64,000 nt of DNA from CAWBRT01 sp963791145 (GTDB taxonomy: Bacteria; Acidobacteriota; Terriglobia; Terriglobales; Acidobacteriaceae): contig CAWBRT010000014.1 in the NCBI GenBank assembly GCA_963791145.1, positions 1-64,000 on the forward strand, given 5' to 3'. A program made the translations under genes and the position numbers. The notes beneath the pieces are model-generated. The model searched no databases, had not been told where the DNA came from, and saw nothing but the letters and a program-made list of their open reading frames with translations. Below, piece by piece: positions 26,897-36,623 of the stretch (position 1 is its first letter; every line of letters starts with the position of its first letter).

Positions 26897-27892
26897 ATGC
26901 TGCTGGTGCAATTCAAGGACGATAAAAATTCCCGTCGCGTAGGCTCTCTCGAGGCAGACGGTTCAGTGCGGCCGCTGCGTGGTGTGGCCTCAACCTACGC
27001 GCTCGCGCAGGAAGCGATCGCATCAAAGCGAAAACTGCTGGAGATGGCAATCGAGCGCATGGAAGAACCGCAGTTCGACTGCGACCGGTTGGCCGCTGAG
27101 CAGCGTCTGCTGCCGCCGCTCGATCACCCCGATCCGGCCCATTGTTTCGTTACCGGCACGGGACTCACGCATCTTGGCGGCGCCGAGGCGCGCGACTCGA
27201 TGCACAAGAAGCTGAGCGGCGCCGTCGAGACGCTAACCGACAGCATGAAGATGTTTCGCATGGGGCTGGAGGGCGGCAAGCCCGAGGGCGATCGTCCCGG
27301 CGTGCAGCCGGAGTGGTTCTACAAAGGCGACGGCTCGATTCTGCGCGGCTGCGGCGAGCCGCTGGTGATGCCGGATTTCTCCGGTGACGGCGGGGAGGAA
27401 CCCGAGATTGCTGCGCTCTACGTTAATGGTCCGGAGGGTAAGCCCTACCGGCTCGGCTTCGCCCTGGGCAATGAGTTCTCCGATCACGTTCTTGAGCGGC
27501 AGAATTATCTCTGGCTGGCGCACTCGAAGCTGCGGCAGTGCTCAGTCGGCCCGGCGGTACTGCTGGGAGAACTGCCGGCGCACGTTGAGGGCGTCTCGCG
27601 GGTGGTGACGCGCGACGGCCGGGTCCGCTGGGAGAAGCCCTTCCTGAGTGGAGAGGCGAACATGTCACACTGGATCGTCAACCTGGAACATCATCACTTC
27701 AAGTACATGATGTTCCGCCGCCCCGGTGATGTGCACGTTCATTTCTTCGGAACCGCAACCTTGAGCTTCTCGGATGGAGTGCGGGTCGAGCCCGGCGAAG
27801 TCTTCGAGATCGAGGCCTGCGGCTTCGGAAAGCCATTGCGCAATCCGTTGGCGGTCGAACCGGCTCCGGATGCGCACGTCGCCGTGCTCTAG
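26897..27892 (+). CDS. AraD1/GguC-family protein (fumarylacetoacetate hydrolase superfamily)
   Basis: 331 residues resembling AraD1/GguC, proteins of the FAH superfamily linked to pentonate and sugar-acid catabolism. Visible marks are FVTGTGLTHLGGAEARDSM, GGEEPEIAALYVN (an acidic metal-binding triad region), GFALGNEFSDHVLER and the C-terminal VHVHFFGTATLSFSDGV. It likely dehydrates or hydrolyses a 2-keto-3-deoxy acid with a divalent metal. It begins the plus-strand run that continues with a 2-hydroxyacid dehydrogenase and a LarA-like gene, supporting a sugar-acid role. Exact reaction unknown. Confidence 0.75.
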   Translation: MLLVQFKDDKNSRRVGSLEADGSVRPLRGVASTYALAQEAIASKRKLLEMAIERMEEPQFDCDRLAAEQRLLPPLDHPDPAHCFVTGTGLTHLGGAEARDSMHKKLSGAVETLTDSMKMFRMGLEGGKPEGDRPGVQPEWFYKGDGSILRGCGEPLVMPDFSGDGGEEPEIAALYVNGPEGKPYRLGFALGNEFSDHVLERQNYLWLAHSKLRQCSVGPAVLLGELPAHVEGVSRVVTRDGRVRWEKPFLSGEANMSHWIVNLEHHHFKYMMFRRPGDVHVHFFGTATLSFSDGVRVEPGEVFEIEACGFGKPLRNPLAVEPAPDAHVAVL

Positions 27893-28020
27893 CCCGTCCG
27901 CATTTTTCTACAAGGAGAAAACCGAAGCGATGGGCGTGGTTGTGGCCGCCGATGAGCCGGTACAGCAGCTGGCCGCGGACGCTTGTCGAAGATCTCACCA
28001 AGGCGGGGTTCGTATCCGAC

Positions 28021-29013
28021 ATGAAGGTACTCATCACTGACTTCAATTATCCAGACACACAGCTTGAGCAGAGCCTGTTCCGTAACGCCGGGATCGACTG
28101 CCTGGTCGGGAACTGCCGTACCGAGGAGGACGTCATCGCCGCCTCGGAGGGCTGCTTTGGATTACTGGTGCAATATGCCGCGGTCGGCGCCAAGGTTTTC
28201 ACCGCCCGGCCGGAGATTCGGATCTGCAGCCGCTACGGCGCCGGAACCGACACGATCGATTCCGCCGCCGCCCAGCATTACGGAGTGTGGGTGGCAAACT
28301 CGCCGGATTACGGCATCGGCGAAGTAGCCACGCATGCGCTCAGCATGACGCTGGCGCTGCTGCGTCACCTCCAGGCGTTCGACCGCGACGTGCGACAGGG
28401 CAAGTGGGATCCCGTCGCCACCGGAGAGATCGGGCGTGTCGGCAACATGACCCTGGGAATCCTGGGCCTGGGCCGCATCGGCAAGCGCATGGCGCACATC
28501 GGCCGTAACTGCTTTCATCGCGTGATCGCCTGCGATCCCTACATCATCGACGGCGATCTTCCTGCTTTCGTGGAGAGGGCATCGCTGGAGGAGCTGTTCC
28601 GGACGAGCGACGCCATCTCGATTCATGTTCCCCTTACCGAGGAAACCTGCGGCATGGTCAACGCCAGCCTGCTTCAGCTAATGAAGCCCAGGAGCGTGCT
28701 TGTGAACACCTCGCGTGGCCCGGTGGTGAACGTCGACGATCTGCTGGCCGCCCTGGATGCGGGACAACTCGATGGCGCCGGCCTGGATGTGTTGCCGGCC
28801 GAACCGCCGCAGCCGGAGCTGGGTTCGGCTCTGTTCGCGCATCCCCGCATCCTGTTCAGCCCGCATGCGGCGTTCTATTCGGTGGAGTCGCATCCGGAAG
28901 TGCGGCGCAAGGCGGCACAGAACCTGATCGACTGGGTACAACAGGGGCGTCCTACGTACGTTGTAATCGCGGGAGCGGAACGCACTGACACTGTGAAGGC
29001 AAAGTCATTATGA
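28021..29013 (+). CDS. D-isomer-specific 2-hydroxyacid dehydrogenase (SerA-like)
   Basis: NAD-dependent oxidoreductase of 330 residues. The nucleotide-binding motif LGILGLGRIGKRMA, the substrate Arg region VNTSRGPVVN, the Glu in the GLDVLPAEPP block and the catalytic His in SPHAAFYS are present. ATG 28021 (MKVLITDFN) matches the family N-terminus; the longer frame does not. Its stop overlaps the next start as ATGA. In this sugar-acid context it may reduce a 2-keto acid or glyoxylate; no ACT domain, so it is not typical serine biosynthesis. Confidence 0.88.
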   Translation: MKVLITDFNYPDTQLEQSLFRNAGIDCLVGNCRTEEDVIAASEGCFGLLVQYAAVGAKVFTARPEIRICSRYGAGTDTIDSAAAQHYGVWVANSPDYGIGEVATHALSMTLALLRHLQAFDRDVRQGKWDPVATGEIGRVGNMTLGILGLGRIGKRMAHIGRNCFHRVIACDPYIIDGDLPAFVERASLEELFRTSDAISIHVPLTEETCGMVNASLLQLMKPRSVLVNTSRGPVVNVDDLLAALDAGQLDGAGLDVLPAEPPQPELGSALFAHPRILFSPHAAFYSVESHPEVRRKAAQNLIDWVQQGRPTYVVIAGAERTDTVKAKSL

Positions 29014-30311
29014 ACATCATCAAAGAGTTGCTGCGAGGGATTCCGTTACCGCGCATGGCGCGGGTTCGGCAAAACTTCCCTGCCGCTGAAGTCGGTGACC
29101 TTGCCGGCACGCTGCGACAGGAGATGCGCAAGCCCACAATCCTCTCTTCCATCAAGTCCGGAATGCGGATCGCTATCGCGGTCGGCAGCCGGGGTGTTGC
29201 GGAGATTCCGACTCTTACGCGCGTTACCGCGGAGGAGATCCGGCGCCAAGGCGCCACACCCTTCATCGTTCCTGCCATGGGCAGCCATGGCGGCGCCACC
29301 GGCGAAGGCCAGAAACTGGTACTGGCAAACCTGGGCGTCACCGAGGCCACCGCCGGCTGCGAGATCCTCTCCTCGATGGAGGTGGTTGAGGTCGGCCGGC
29401 TCCCGGTCGGCGTGCCGGTTTACGTCGACAAACTTGCTTACGAGGCCGACGGCATCGTGGTGATCAACCGCGTCAAGCCACATACCGCCTTTCGCGGCCC
29501 GCACGAGAGCGGTGTAGTCAAGATGATCGCCATTGGCCTGGGAAAGCAGAAGGGAGCCGAGGCCTGCCACCGCTACGGCTTCGGCGTCGCGGCCGAATAC
29601 ATTCCTGCAATGGCGAAGATCGCCATGGAAAAATCGCGCATCCTCTTCGGCGTCGCTACGGTCGAAAATGCTTATGACCGGGTCGCCAAAGTCGTTGCCA
29701 TGCCTGCCCGGGAGATGTTGGCGGCCGATCAGGCGCTGCTGGTCGAGGCCAAAGCCGCCATGGCGCGCATCCTGTTCGAGCAGATTGATGTCCTGATCGT
29801 CGACGAGATGGGAAAAGAGATCTCCGGCGACGGCATGGACCCGAACATCATGGGCAGATATCCGACGCCGTTTGCCTCAGGCGGGGCGCAGGTTTCCAAA
29901 CTGGTTGTGCTGGACCTGACGGAGGCGTCACACGGCAACGCCAACGGCATGGGACATGCCGACTACACCACGCGCAAGCTTTGGAACAAAGTGGACTTCC
30001 CGACCACGTATGCGAATTGCCTGACTTCCACCGTCGTGGTGCCATCCAGGACGCCGGTGGTGCTGGACGATGACCGGGACGCCATTCTCGCGGCGGTCAA
30101 AACCTGCAACGCCCCGGACTTGGCGACGCTGCGGGCCGTGCGCATCAAAGACACGCTGCACCTGAAGGAGATCGAAATCTCGGAGTCGATGCTGGCCGAA
30201 GCTGCCACTATTCCTGAGTTGGAAGTTCTGGGTCCGCCCAGCGAGATGATGTTCGACGAGGGCGGGAACCTGCTTCCGTCGCTCGCAACCGTGGGAACTG
30301 CCGCCGGGTGA
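29010..30311 (+). CDS. LarA-like protein (lactate racemase domain family)
   Basis: 433-residue protein of the LarA-like/DUF2088-type family. Well-characterised LarA enzymes racemise or epimerise 2-hydroxyacids with a nickel-pincer nucleotide. Conserved histidine/lysine blocks are PAMGSHGGATGEGQ, NRVKPHTAFRGPHESGVVKM and GLGKQKGAEACH. Members with this second block are often distant from LarA proper, so nickel-pincer use is an inference; no larB, larC or larE is seen in the window. It is translationally coupled to the dehydrogenase before it, and the two may act on the same hydroxyacid. Confidence 0.75.
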   Translation: MNIIKELLRGIPLPRMARVRQNFPAAEVGDLAGTLRQEMRKPTILSSIKSGMRIAIAVGSRGVAEIPTLTRVTAEEIRRQGATPFIVPAMGSHGGATGEGQKLVLANLGVTEATAGCEILSSMEVVEVGRLPVGVPVYVDKLAYEADGIVVINRVKPHTAFRGPHESGVVKMIAIGLGKQKGAEACHRYGFGVAAEYIPAMAKIAMEKSRILFGVATVENAYDRVAKVVAMPAREMLAADQALLVEAKAAMARILFEQIDVLIVDEMGKEISGDGMDPNIMGRYPTPFASGGAQVSKLVVLDLTEASHGNANGMGHADYTTRKLWNKVDFPTTYANCLTSTVVVPSRTPVVLDDDRDAILAAVKTCNAPDLATLRAVRIKDTLHLKEIEISESMLAEAATIPELEVLGPPSEMMFDEGGNLLPSLATVGTAAG

Positions 30312-30463
30312 ACGGGCGCAGCTTTCCTGCTATTTCGCCGTTAGCCATCGTGCCATTCCGAGTAACCGAAGGGAGCGAAGAATCTGCGTTTCGACTCAGG
30401 TGCGTCCAAACAGCAGGTCCCTCACCTCGGCTCCGGATGACCGCGAACTGATGGAACAGCACG

Positions 30464-31462
30464 CTAGCTGAGAATTCCCCGCTCCCGCGCGATTGCCATG
30501 GCGCCGATGGCGGCCATGTCCTCTGTCAGACGATCATCGATTTCGATAATCTCGCCCTTGCAGGAGCTTTCGTCGCGCAGCAGCGTCTTAAGCGCCTGCT
30601 GGATGATCCTCCGGCCAGTCAGGACCACGGGAGTTTCGGGACTCCAGCGCAACGCGCTGCTGTTCCGGAGGGCCATCAGGTCGGTCTGGAGCATGGCGCC
30701 GAGCAGAAAATTAGCTCTCTGGTTGGCCGTAGTACCGCTGAACAGCTCCAGGATCCGCACCGAGAAACACGCACGGGCCAAGCCGACGCGACCGGCACAG
30801 CGGCCGCCCTCCAGAACCATGGTCTCATCGAACTCCTGCGCGAACGAGCGTCCCAGCGCTCCGGCCAGAATGGTGTGGCCCGTAATAATGTCCAACAGTT
30901 CTCCGGCCAGAGTCGTCAGGCAGCCGGTCACGCGATTGCCGGCGTCGACGCTGATGAACTTGGAATGCGATCCCGGAAGCACAAAAACAGCCGGTCCTTG
31001 CAGCTTGAGCTGCTCAATCAGGCCGAAGGTCTCTGCCTCTTCGCCGCGCATGATATCCATCGCCTCGTAGGTATCGAGGTTGACGCCGGGTACATGGTTT
31101 TTTATGCCTGGCACAAACCAGATCGGCTGCTCGACGACGGCGCCGATTTGGTTCATCACCATGCCTCGCGCAAGTTCCGCGACGCCGGCGGGCGCAAGAA
31201 CGTGCGGCACCTCGCACAAGCCGACGTTCGAGGTGATCATGCCGGAGGCCAGAATAAGGCCAACCTTACAAACATCGACGCCTGCACTTTGCGCTGCCTG
31301 TAGAATTGCCTGTCGAACACCCGTCTGAAGCTTTTCGCGGCTGCCGGTAATTACGGTGTCTCGTACGCCGACCTCGGCAAATGACTTGGCGATGACGTGG
31401 CCGTCGCTCCATAACTTTGCCCTGGTGTTGCTGGTTCCGCTGTCAATCGTGAGGATCAACAT
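30464..31462 (-). CDS. dgoK: 2-Dehydro-3-deoxygalactonokinase
   Basis: Phosphorylates 2-keto-3-deoxy-galactonate (KDGal) with ATP, 332 residues. Marks: phosphate loop TIDSGTSNTRAKLW, ASGMITSNVGLCEVPH, VFVLPGSHSKFI and GRRIIQQAL. Ribosome site AGGAAG precedes the ATG. It is convergent with the LarA-like gene. No KDPGal aldolase (DgoA) is found in this window, so the downstream step must be elsewhere. Confidence 0.9.
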   Translation of the reverse strand: MLILTIDSGTSNTRAKLWSDGHVIAKSFAEVGVRDTVITGSREKLQTGVRQAILQAAQSAGVDVCKVGLILASGMITSNVGLCEVPHVLAPAGVAELARGMVMNQIGAVVEQPIWFVPGIKNHVPGVNLDTYEAMDIMRGEEAETFGLIEQLKLQGPAVFVLPGSHSKFISVDAGNRVTGCLTTLAGELLDIITGHTILAGALGRSFAQEFDETMVLEGGRCAGRVGLARACFSVRILELFSGTTANQRANFLLGAMLQTDLMALRNSSALRWSPETPVVLTGRRIIQQALKTLLRDESSCKGEIIEIDDRLTEDMAAIGAMAIARERGILS

Positions 31463-31858
31463 AGATTGTCTTCCTGCCTGTGAGACGCCAGCACAGCGTG
31501 GCGCAAAGGTAACTGGTTACTTTTGTCGAAAGCGGCTCACATTATAGCGCCTGCGAACCAGGGTGCGGCGGACACTCGCAGGTCACGCCGGGATTGATTC
31601 TGCGGCACCGGCAGATCGGACCTGGCTCGGAATACGAGACGCCCGGAGCCTGGAAAAGAGCGTTCGGCGTGGCTTGCAGGGCCACTTGGCAGGGCGGCTG
31701 TGCCGCGAAGTCGATGGTTGTGCGGAGTACAGGGTGGGAAACCACGGCAGGGCCGTTCTTCAGACATGAAATAGCCGGGGCCGATTTTGCGCTTGCCAGT
31801 TTTTTACGGCTGTAGCATCTTAGGTGTTCTCAGAAAAAAGCTAACGGAGGAGGTGGCT
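31463..31858. other. 396-base intergenic region before the second liv operon
   Basis: Divergent promoter region between dgoK and livK. Short open frames here have no ribosome sites or similarity. No consensus promoter stands out. Confidence 0.4.
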
Positions 31859-33011
31859 GTGAAAAGCAAGGGAACTGTGATTGTAATTTTGTCGGCCTTA
31901 CTGGCACTTATGGCGGCCCTGACGGCATGTCAATCCTCGCAAAGCAATACCACCGGTCCCATTCGTATCGGGCAAGCGACCGCTTTGACGACGGAATATA
32001 CCGTTGTCGGTCAGTATCTGGCGAATGGCGTAAAGATGGCGGTCGATGAAATCAACGCGTCCGGCGGCATCATGGGCCGCCAGATCGAACTTATCCGGGA
32101 AGATTCGGCCAACACCAATCCGGCAGCGGTCAACGCGGTGAACAAACTCATTGAGGCGGACAAGGTCGTCGCCATCATGGGGCCGGACCTGAGCACTCAG
32201 AACTTCGCCGTGGCGCAGATCGTGAACAAGGCGAAGATCCCGTTCTACGTGGAAGGCACTAACGCGAAGTTGCTGGACAACAATCCGTGGTTCTTCCGCC
32301 TGCGTCCGGACGACGGAATCGCGGCCAGGTCGGCGGCGAAGTTCGCCATCCAGAACCTGAAGAAAACCAAGATCGGGGTGATTCACGACAGCGACGAGTT
32401 CGGCACTGGCGGCCGCGACAACATCATTGCGGGCGTCAAGGAATTCGGCGGTACGGTGGTCCATATCGAGTCCTACAACAGCAGTGACAAGGACCTGGCA
32501 GGGCAATTGACTAATCTGAAGAAGAAGGGCGCGGAGGTCATCATTGACTGGGGGCACCCATCCCAGTCAGCTACTCTGCAGCGGCAGAACAAACAACTGG
32601 GCATCAACCTGCCTGTGATCGGCTCTCCCGGATACTCGATGCCGGCAACCCTCGGGTTGGCGGGCGAGTCCACTGACGGGAGCTACGCCGTGGTGGACGG
32701 CATCCCGACGCAGAATCCCGACCCGAAAGCCCAAGCAGTGGTGTAAGAAGTATCGCCAGTTGTTCAACGGCGATCCGGATTTCCATGCTTCGGCCGACTA
32801 CGACGGTGTTTACCTGCTGAAGATGGCGATCGAAAAAGCCGGGTCCACCGATGCCGAGGCCGTCCGCAAAGCTATGCTGACCATTCGCGACTACAACGGG
32901 ATCGCCAATAAGTTCACCTTCAAGGACGGCAATGGTCCGCATACGGTGGCGATCGTACAGCTCAAGAAAAGCGGCCCGATGGAGATCATTCAGACCGTCA
33001 CCATCGAGTAA
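31859..33011 (+). pseudogene. Branched-chain-type ABC substrate-binding lipoprotein, LivK family (frameshifted)
   Basis: Starts at GTG 31859 behind a very strong GGAGGAGG site. The signal VILSALLALMAALTAC is a lipobox, and the mature domain GPIRIGQATALTTEYTVVGQYLANG follows. The frame stops at a TAA right after AQAVV (32744-32746). The continuation KKYRQLFNGDPDFHASADYDG...IIQTVTIE is intact one frame over to 33011, so one extra base (the T at 32744) explains the break. Corrected, the protein has about 383 residues and is complete. Full conservation after the break argues for a recent mutation or a sequence error. It heads an operon livKHMGF. Confidence 0.88.
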
Positions 33012-33158
33012 TCTATTCCGCCTGTGTTCGCACCTGCGCATCTGCTTCAGCGCGCCGGGCCGACAAATCGAGGCATGCTGGACGCCGCGAAGCATCTGTG
33101 ATCGCTTCCAGCCTGCCTCGTGCGTCAGCGATCCATGTAGCTGGGGAGGCTACCGGCC

Positions 33159-34025
33159 ATGATCCAACTGCTGTTAAACGGACTCGCCATGGGAGCCATC
33201 TACGCTCTCGTGGCCCTGGGCTTTGTTGTCATCGTGAATGCCGTGAACGTGGTCAACTTTGCCCAAGGCGAGAACGTCATGCTGGGCGCCTACGTAGCGG
33301 CATGGTTGACTCTAACCCTCCACTTGCCCCTGCTCTCCGCCTATATCATCTCGATCTCGCTGCTGGCGGTCTATGGCTACGTCTTTCAGAAGGCGGCCTA
33401 CTATCCGTTGCGCAAGAAACCGTTCATCACCGTGGTGGTCAGCACCATCGGCGTAAGTGTGTTTTTGAAGAACGTTGCGCGGATCATCTGGGGACCGCAG
33501 CCGATCTATTTCCCGGGACTGTTCGGCGAAAAGACAGTTAACGTCGGAGGCGTCTTCGTCGATCCGCAGAACCTCCTCATTCTGGGTGTTACCGCGTCCC
33601 TGGTGATATTCCAGTACTTCTTCTTCAGCAAGACGAGGCTGGGCCGCAAGATGCAAGCCACGGCGCAAGATCAGGAAGCGGCGTCGCTGATGGGCGTGAA
33701 AGTCTCGCGCATGATTACCCTGACTTTCATGTACAGCTCCGCGCTGGCCGCCGCCGCCGGAGTCATGCTGGCGCCGATCTTCTTCGTCTCCGCTGACATG
33801 GGCGGCAGCCTGGGATTGAAGGCGTTCTCGGCGAGCATCATCGGAGGCTTCGGTTCCGCACCGGGAGCCATCATCGGCGGCCTTTTCCTCGGGGTGCTGG
33901 AGATCTTCTGCGCGACTTATATCTCCTCCCTGTACAAGGACGTGTTCGCCTTCGTCGTTCTTATTCTCATTCTCGTATTTATGCCGCGGGGACTCTTCGG
34001 CGAGAAGATCTCCACCAAGGTTTGA
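33159..34025 (+). CDS. Branched-chain-type ABC permease, LivH family
   Basis: 288-residue inner-membrane permease. Marks are YALVALGFVVIVNAVNVVNFAQGENVMLGAYVA at the N-terminus and the coupling loop ATAQDQEAASLMGVKV. Start ATG follows GGGGAGG. Second gene of the plus-strand livKHMGF operon, probably importing the sugar-acid or amino-acid-like substrate used by the surrounding enzymes. Confidence 0.93.
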   Translation: MIQLLLNGLAMGAIYALVALGFVVIVNAVNVVNFAQGENVMLGAYVAAWLTLTLHLPLLSAYIISISLLAVYGYVFQKAAYYPLRKKPFITVVVSTIGVSVFLKNVARIIWGPQPIYFPGLFGEKTVNVGGVFVDPQNLLILGVTASLVIFQYFFFSKTRLGRKMQATAQDQEAASLMGVKVSRMITLTFMYSSALAAAAGVMLAPIFFVSADMGGSLGLKAFSASIIGGFGSAPGAIIGGLFLGVLEIFCATYISSLYKDVFAFVVLILILVFMPRGLFGEKISTKV

Positions 34026-34074
34026 TCGCTTCCCTTGGTCACCATGGGTGGTCGTACCGGGGACGGGAGGACTT

Positions 34075-35061
34075 GTGAACAAATCGCTGCTGCGGCTGCT
34101 CTCCAGGATCGTCTTGGTGGTTGTAGCCCTGACGATCCCGATGCTCATGCCCAACAACTACTATCTTGGGCTGGCGAATCTCTCCCTCATCTACATCATC
34201 GTAGCCATCGGACTGAACTTCATCTACGGCTACACCGGCTACATATCGTTTGCTCAGGCCGGCTTCTTCGGCATCGGCGCCTATACCTCAGCTCTGCTGG
34301 CCGTCGACTTTCACGTTAGTTTCTGGCTGACCTTTCCTTTGTCTGGGCTGGTAGCGGCGCTGTTCGGAGTGATGCTGGGTATACCGGCGCTGAAGCTCTC
34401 CGGACACTACCTGGCGATGTGCACGATCGGATTCGGAATCATCGTACAGATGATCCTGCAGAACTGGACGCCGGTGACGCACGGCGCCCAAGGCATCGGC
34501 GGCATTCCGGGGGTCTCCTTCGGTCCGGTGACTCTGGGCAGCGCCACACACTATTATTACTTCCTGCTCATGTTTGCTGTATTGGCGACATTGTTCTCGT
34601 GGACCCTCGAAAATTCCAATATGGGCCGTTCGTTCAAGGCCGTGCGCGAGGATGAGATTGCCGCCAGCACCTCCGGTATCAACCTGACCTTCACCAAGGT
34701 ATTCTCCTTTGCGCTGTCGGCGTTGTTCGCCGGACTGGCCGGCAGCCTCTACGCCCACATGTCTTCCTACATCAGCCCGGATACGTTTTCCTTCGATCAG
34801 TCGATCATATTCTTCACGATGGTCCTGGTCGGCGGAGCGGGCACCGTGATGGGGCCGATTGTCGGGGCGGTGCTGCTGACATTCGTTCCGGAACTGCTGC
34901 GTTTCCTGCAGGAGTATTACATGGCTCTGTTCGGCATCGGGATTTGCCTGGCGATGCTGTTCATGCCGCAGGGAATTGTTCGCTTATTTGGCACTGACGG
35001 CAGGATCGGCGGCTGGTGGGCGAATCGGCTTTCAGCAAAAGACAAAGGCGGGGTGGTATAG
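34075..35061 (+). CDS. Branched-chain-type ABC permease, LivM family
   Basis: 328 residues from GTG 34075, which has a GGGAGG site five bases before; an upstream in-frame start adds nine residues without similarity. Marks: LIYIIVAIGLNFIYGYTGYISFAQAGFFGIGAYT and the coupling loop REDEIAASTSGIN. It ends directly at the start of livG. Confidence 0.92.
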   Translation: MNKSLLRLLSRIVLVVVALTIPMLMPNNYYLGLANLSLIYIIVAIGLNFIYGYTGYISFAQAGFFGIGAYTSALLAVDFHVSFWLTFPLSGLVAALFGVMLGIPALKLSGHYLAMCTIGFGIIVQMILQNWTPVTHGAQGIGGIPGVSFGPVTLGSATHYYYFLLMFAVLATLFSWTLENSNMGRSFKAVREDEIAASTSGINLTFTKVFSFALSALFAGLAGSLYAHMSSYISPDTFSFDQSIIFFTMVLVGGAGTVMGPIVGAVLLTFVPELLRFLQEYYMALFGIGICLAMLFMPQGIVRLFGTDGRIGGWWANRLSAKDKGGVV

Positions 35062-35835
35062 ATGGACACACTGTTGGCCATTGACGGTCTCAGCATGGTC
35101 TTTGGTGGATTACGGGCGGTCGATAGGCTCGACATGGCGGTAATGCCGGGAACGATCCACGCCCTCATCGGTCCCAACGGCGCGGGCAAGACAACGGCTC
35201 TCAACGTGGTCAGCGGCTTTTACAAGCCGACCGAAGGGACAGTGCGGTTCAACGGAGAGCCGATCCAGGGCAAGGCTTCCTCCACGATCTCCCGTCTCGG
35301 CCTAGGACGCACTTATCAGAACGTGCGGCTTTTCAAGGCGCTAACCGTTCTGGAAAACGTGCAGATCGGCATGTACAGCCATATTCGCGAGGGCATCGCC
35401 GGCACGATCTTTCACACGCCGCACTTCCGCAAGGTGAACGAGCAGGTGCGCGAGGAATGTCTGGAGCTGCTGCGGCCTGTCGGCTTGCACGATAAAGCCG
35501 ACTTCAAGGCCAGCAACTTGTCCTACGGACAGCAAAAAGTCGTGGAGGTCGCGCGCGCCCTGGCGCAAAGGCCCAAGATGCTGCTGCTGGACGAACCCGC
35601 AGCCGGGCTCAATGCGGGCGAAACGGCCGAGCTGAGCAAACTGGTGCGCAGCCTCGTCGAACGCGGCATCACTATCCTGCTGATCGAGCACAATATGCGT
35701 TTCGTGATGAACCTATCGGATCGAATCACGGTTTTGAACTTCGGCAAGAAGGTCGCTGAGGGAACTCCGAGCGAGATACAGGTCGATGAGGGAGTGATCG
35801 AGGCTTACTTAGGAAGGCGGCGTACCTATGCTTAA
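35062..35835 (+). CDS. Branched-chain-type ABC ATPase, LivG family
   Basis: 257-residue ATPase. Walker A GPNGAGKTTALN, signature LSYGQQKVVEVARAL, Walker B MLLLDEPAAGLN and the H-loop IEHNMRFVM are intact. ATG follows the livM stop with no gap. LivF overlaps its end by eight bases. Confidence 0.94.
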   Translation: MDTLLAIDGLSMVFGGLRAVDRLDMAVMPGTIHALIGPNGAGKTTALNVVSGFYKPTEGTVRFNGEPIQGKASSTISRLGLGRTYQNVRLFKALTVLENVQIGMYSHIREGIAGTIFHTPHFRKVNEQVREECLELLRPVGLHDKADFKASNLSYGQQKVVEVARALAQRPKMLLLDEPAAGLNAGETAELSKLVRSLVERGITILLIEHNMRFVMNLSDRITVLNFGKKVAEGTPSEIQVDEGVIEAYLGRRRTYA

Positions 35836-36541
35836 ACTCACCGAGATCGACGTCTTCTACGGCAAGGTACAGGCTCTGAAGCGAGTGTCCCTGGAGGTTC
35901 AGCAGGGCGAGATCGTCACCCTGATCGGCGCCAACGGGGCCGGCAAGACTACGGTGCTGCGCGCCATCTCCGGACTAGAGAAACCACAGCACGGAACAGT
36001 GGAGTTTCAGGGCGAGAGTATCTTGCGGCTGCCTCCGGAGGAGATTGTGGCCAAGGGGATCTGTCACGTTCCCGAGGGAAGGCGCATCTTCCCCGGTCTC
36101 ACGGTCTACGAAAACTTGGAGATCGGTGCAACCGTTTGGAGCGAAAAAGCCAAAACCAGCCAGCTGGACGAAGAGTTGGAGAAGGTCTATTCGCTCTTCC
36201 CGCGCTTGCAGGAAAGAACGAACCAGCTCGCCTGGAGCCTCAGCGGCGGCGAACAGCAGATGCTGGCCATTGGCCGGGCGCTGATGGGCAAGCCGCGGGT
36301 CTTGCTGCTGGATGAGCCGTCGCTCGGCTTGTCACCGGTTTTGGTGGAACAGGTGTTCGAGGTTCTGGGCACGATCAACAAGCTCGGGATCACCATCCTG
36401 CTGGTCGAGCAGAATGCCTACATGGCGCTGGGCATAGCTCATCGCGGCTACGTGATCGAAAGCGGCCACATCGTCCTGAGCGACACGGCAGCGAATTTAA
36501 ACACCGATTCGAAGGTGAAGGCCGCCTATCTGGGTGGGTAG
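35828..36541 (+). CDS. Branched-chain-type ABC ATPase, LivF family
   Basis: 237-residue ATPase closing the operon. Walker A GANGAGKTTVLR, LivF-specific GICHVPEGRRIFPGLTVYENLEIG, signature LSGGEQQMLAIGRAL and Walker B VLLLDEPSLGLSP are intact. Eight-base overlap with livG suggests coupled translation. Confidence 0.94.
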   Translation: MLKLTEIDVFYGKVQALKRVSLEVQQGEIVTLIGANGAGKTTVLRAISGLEKPQHGTVEFQGESILRLPPEEIVAKGICHVPEGRRIFPGLTVYENLEIGATVWSEKAKTSQLDEELEKVYSLFPRLQERTNQLAWSLSGGEQQMLAIGRALMGKPRVLLLDEPSLGLSPVLVEQVFEVLGTINKLGITILLVEQNAYMALGIAHRGYVIESGHIVLSDTAANLNTDSKVKAAYLGG

Positions 36542-36623
36542 GCCCGGAGGGCAAGAAGTGCGCTCGGCGGCCGTAACATACTTCAGCCTGCCGGGCGAGA
36601 ATCTTTAAAGAAAAGCGCTTCCT

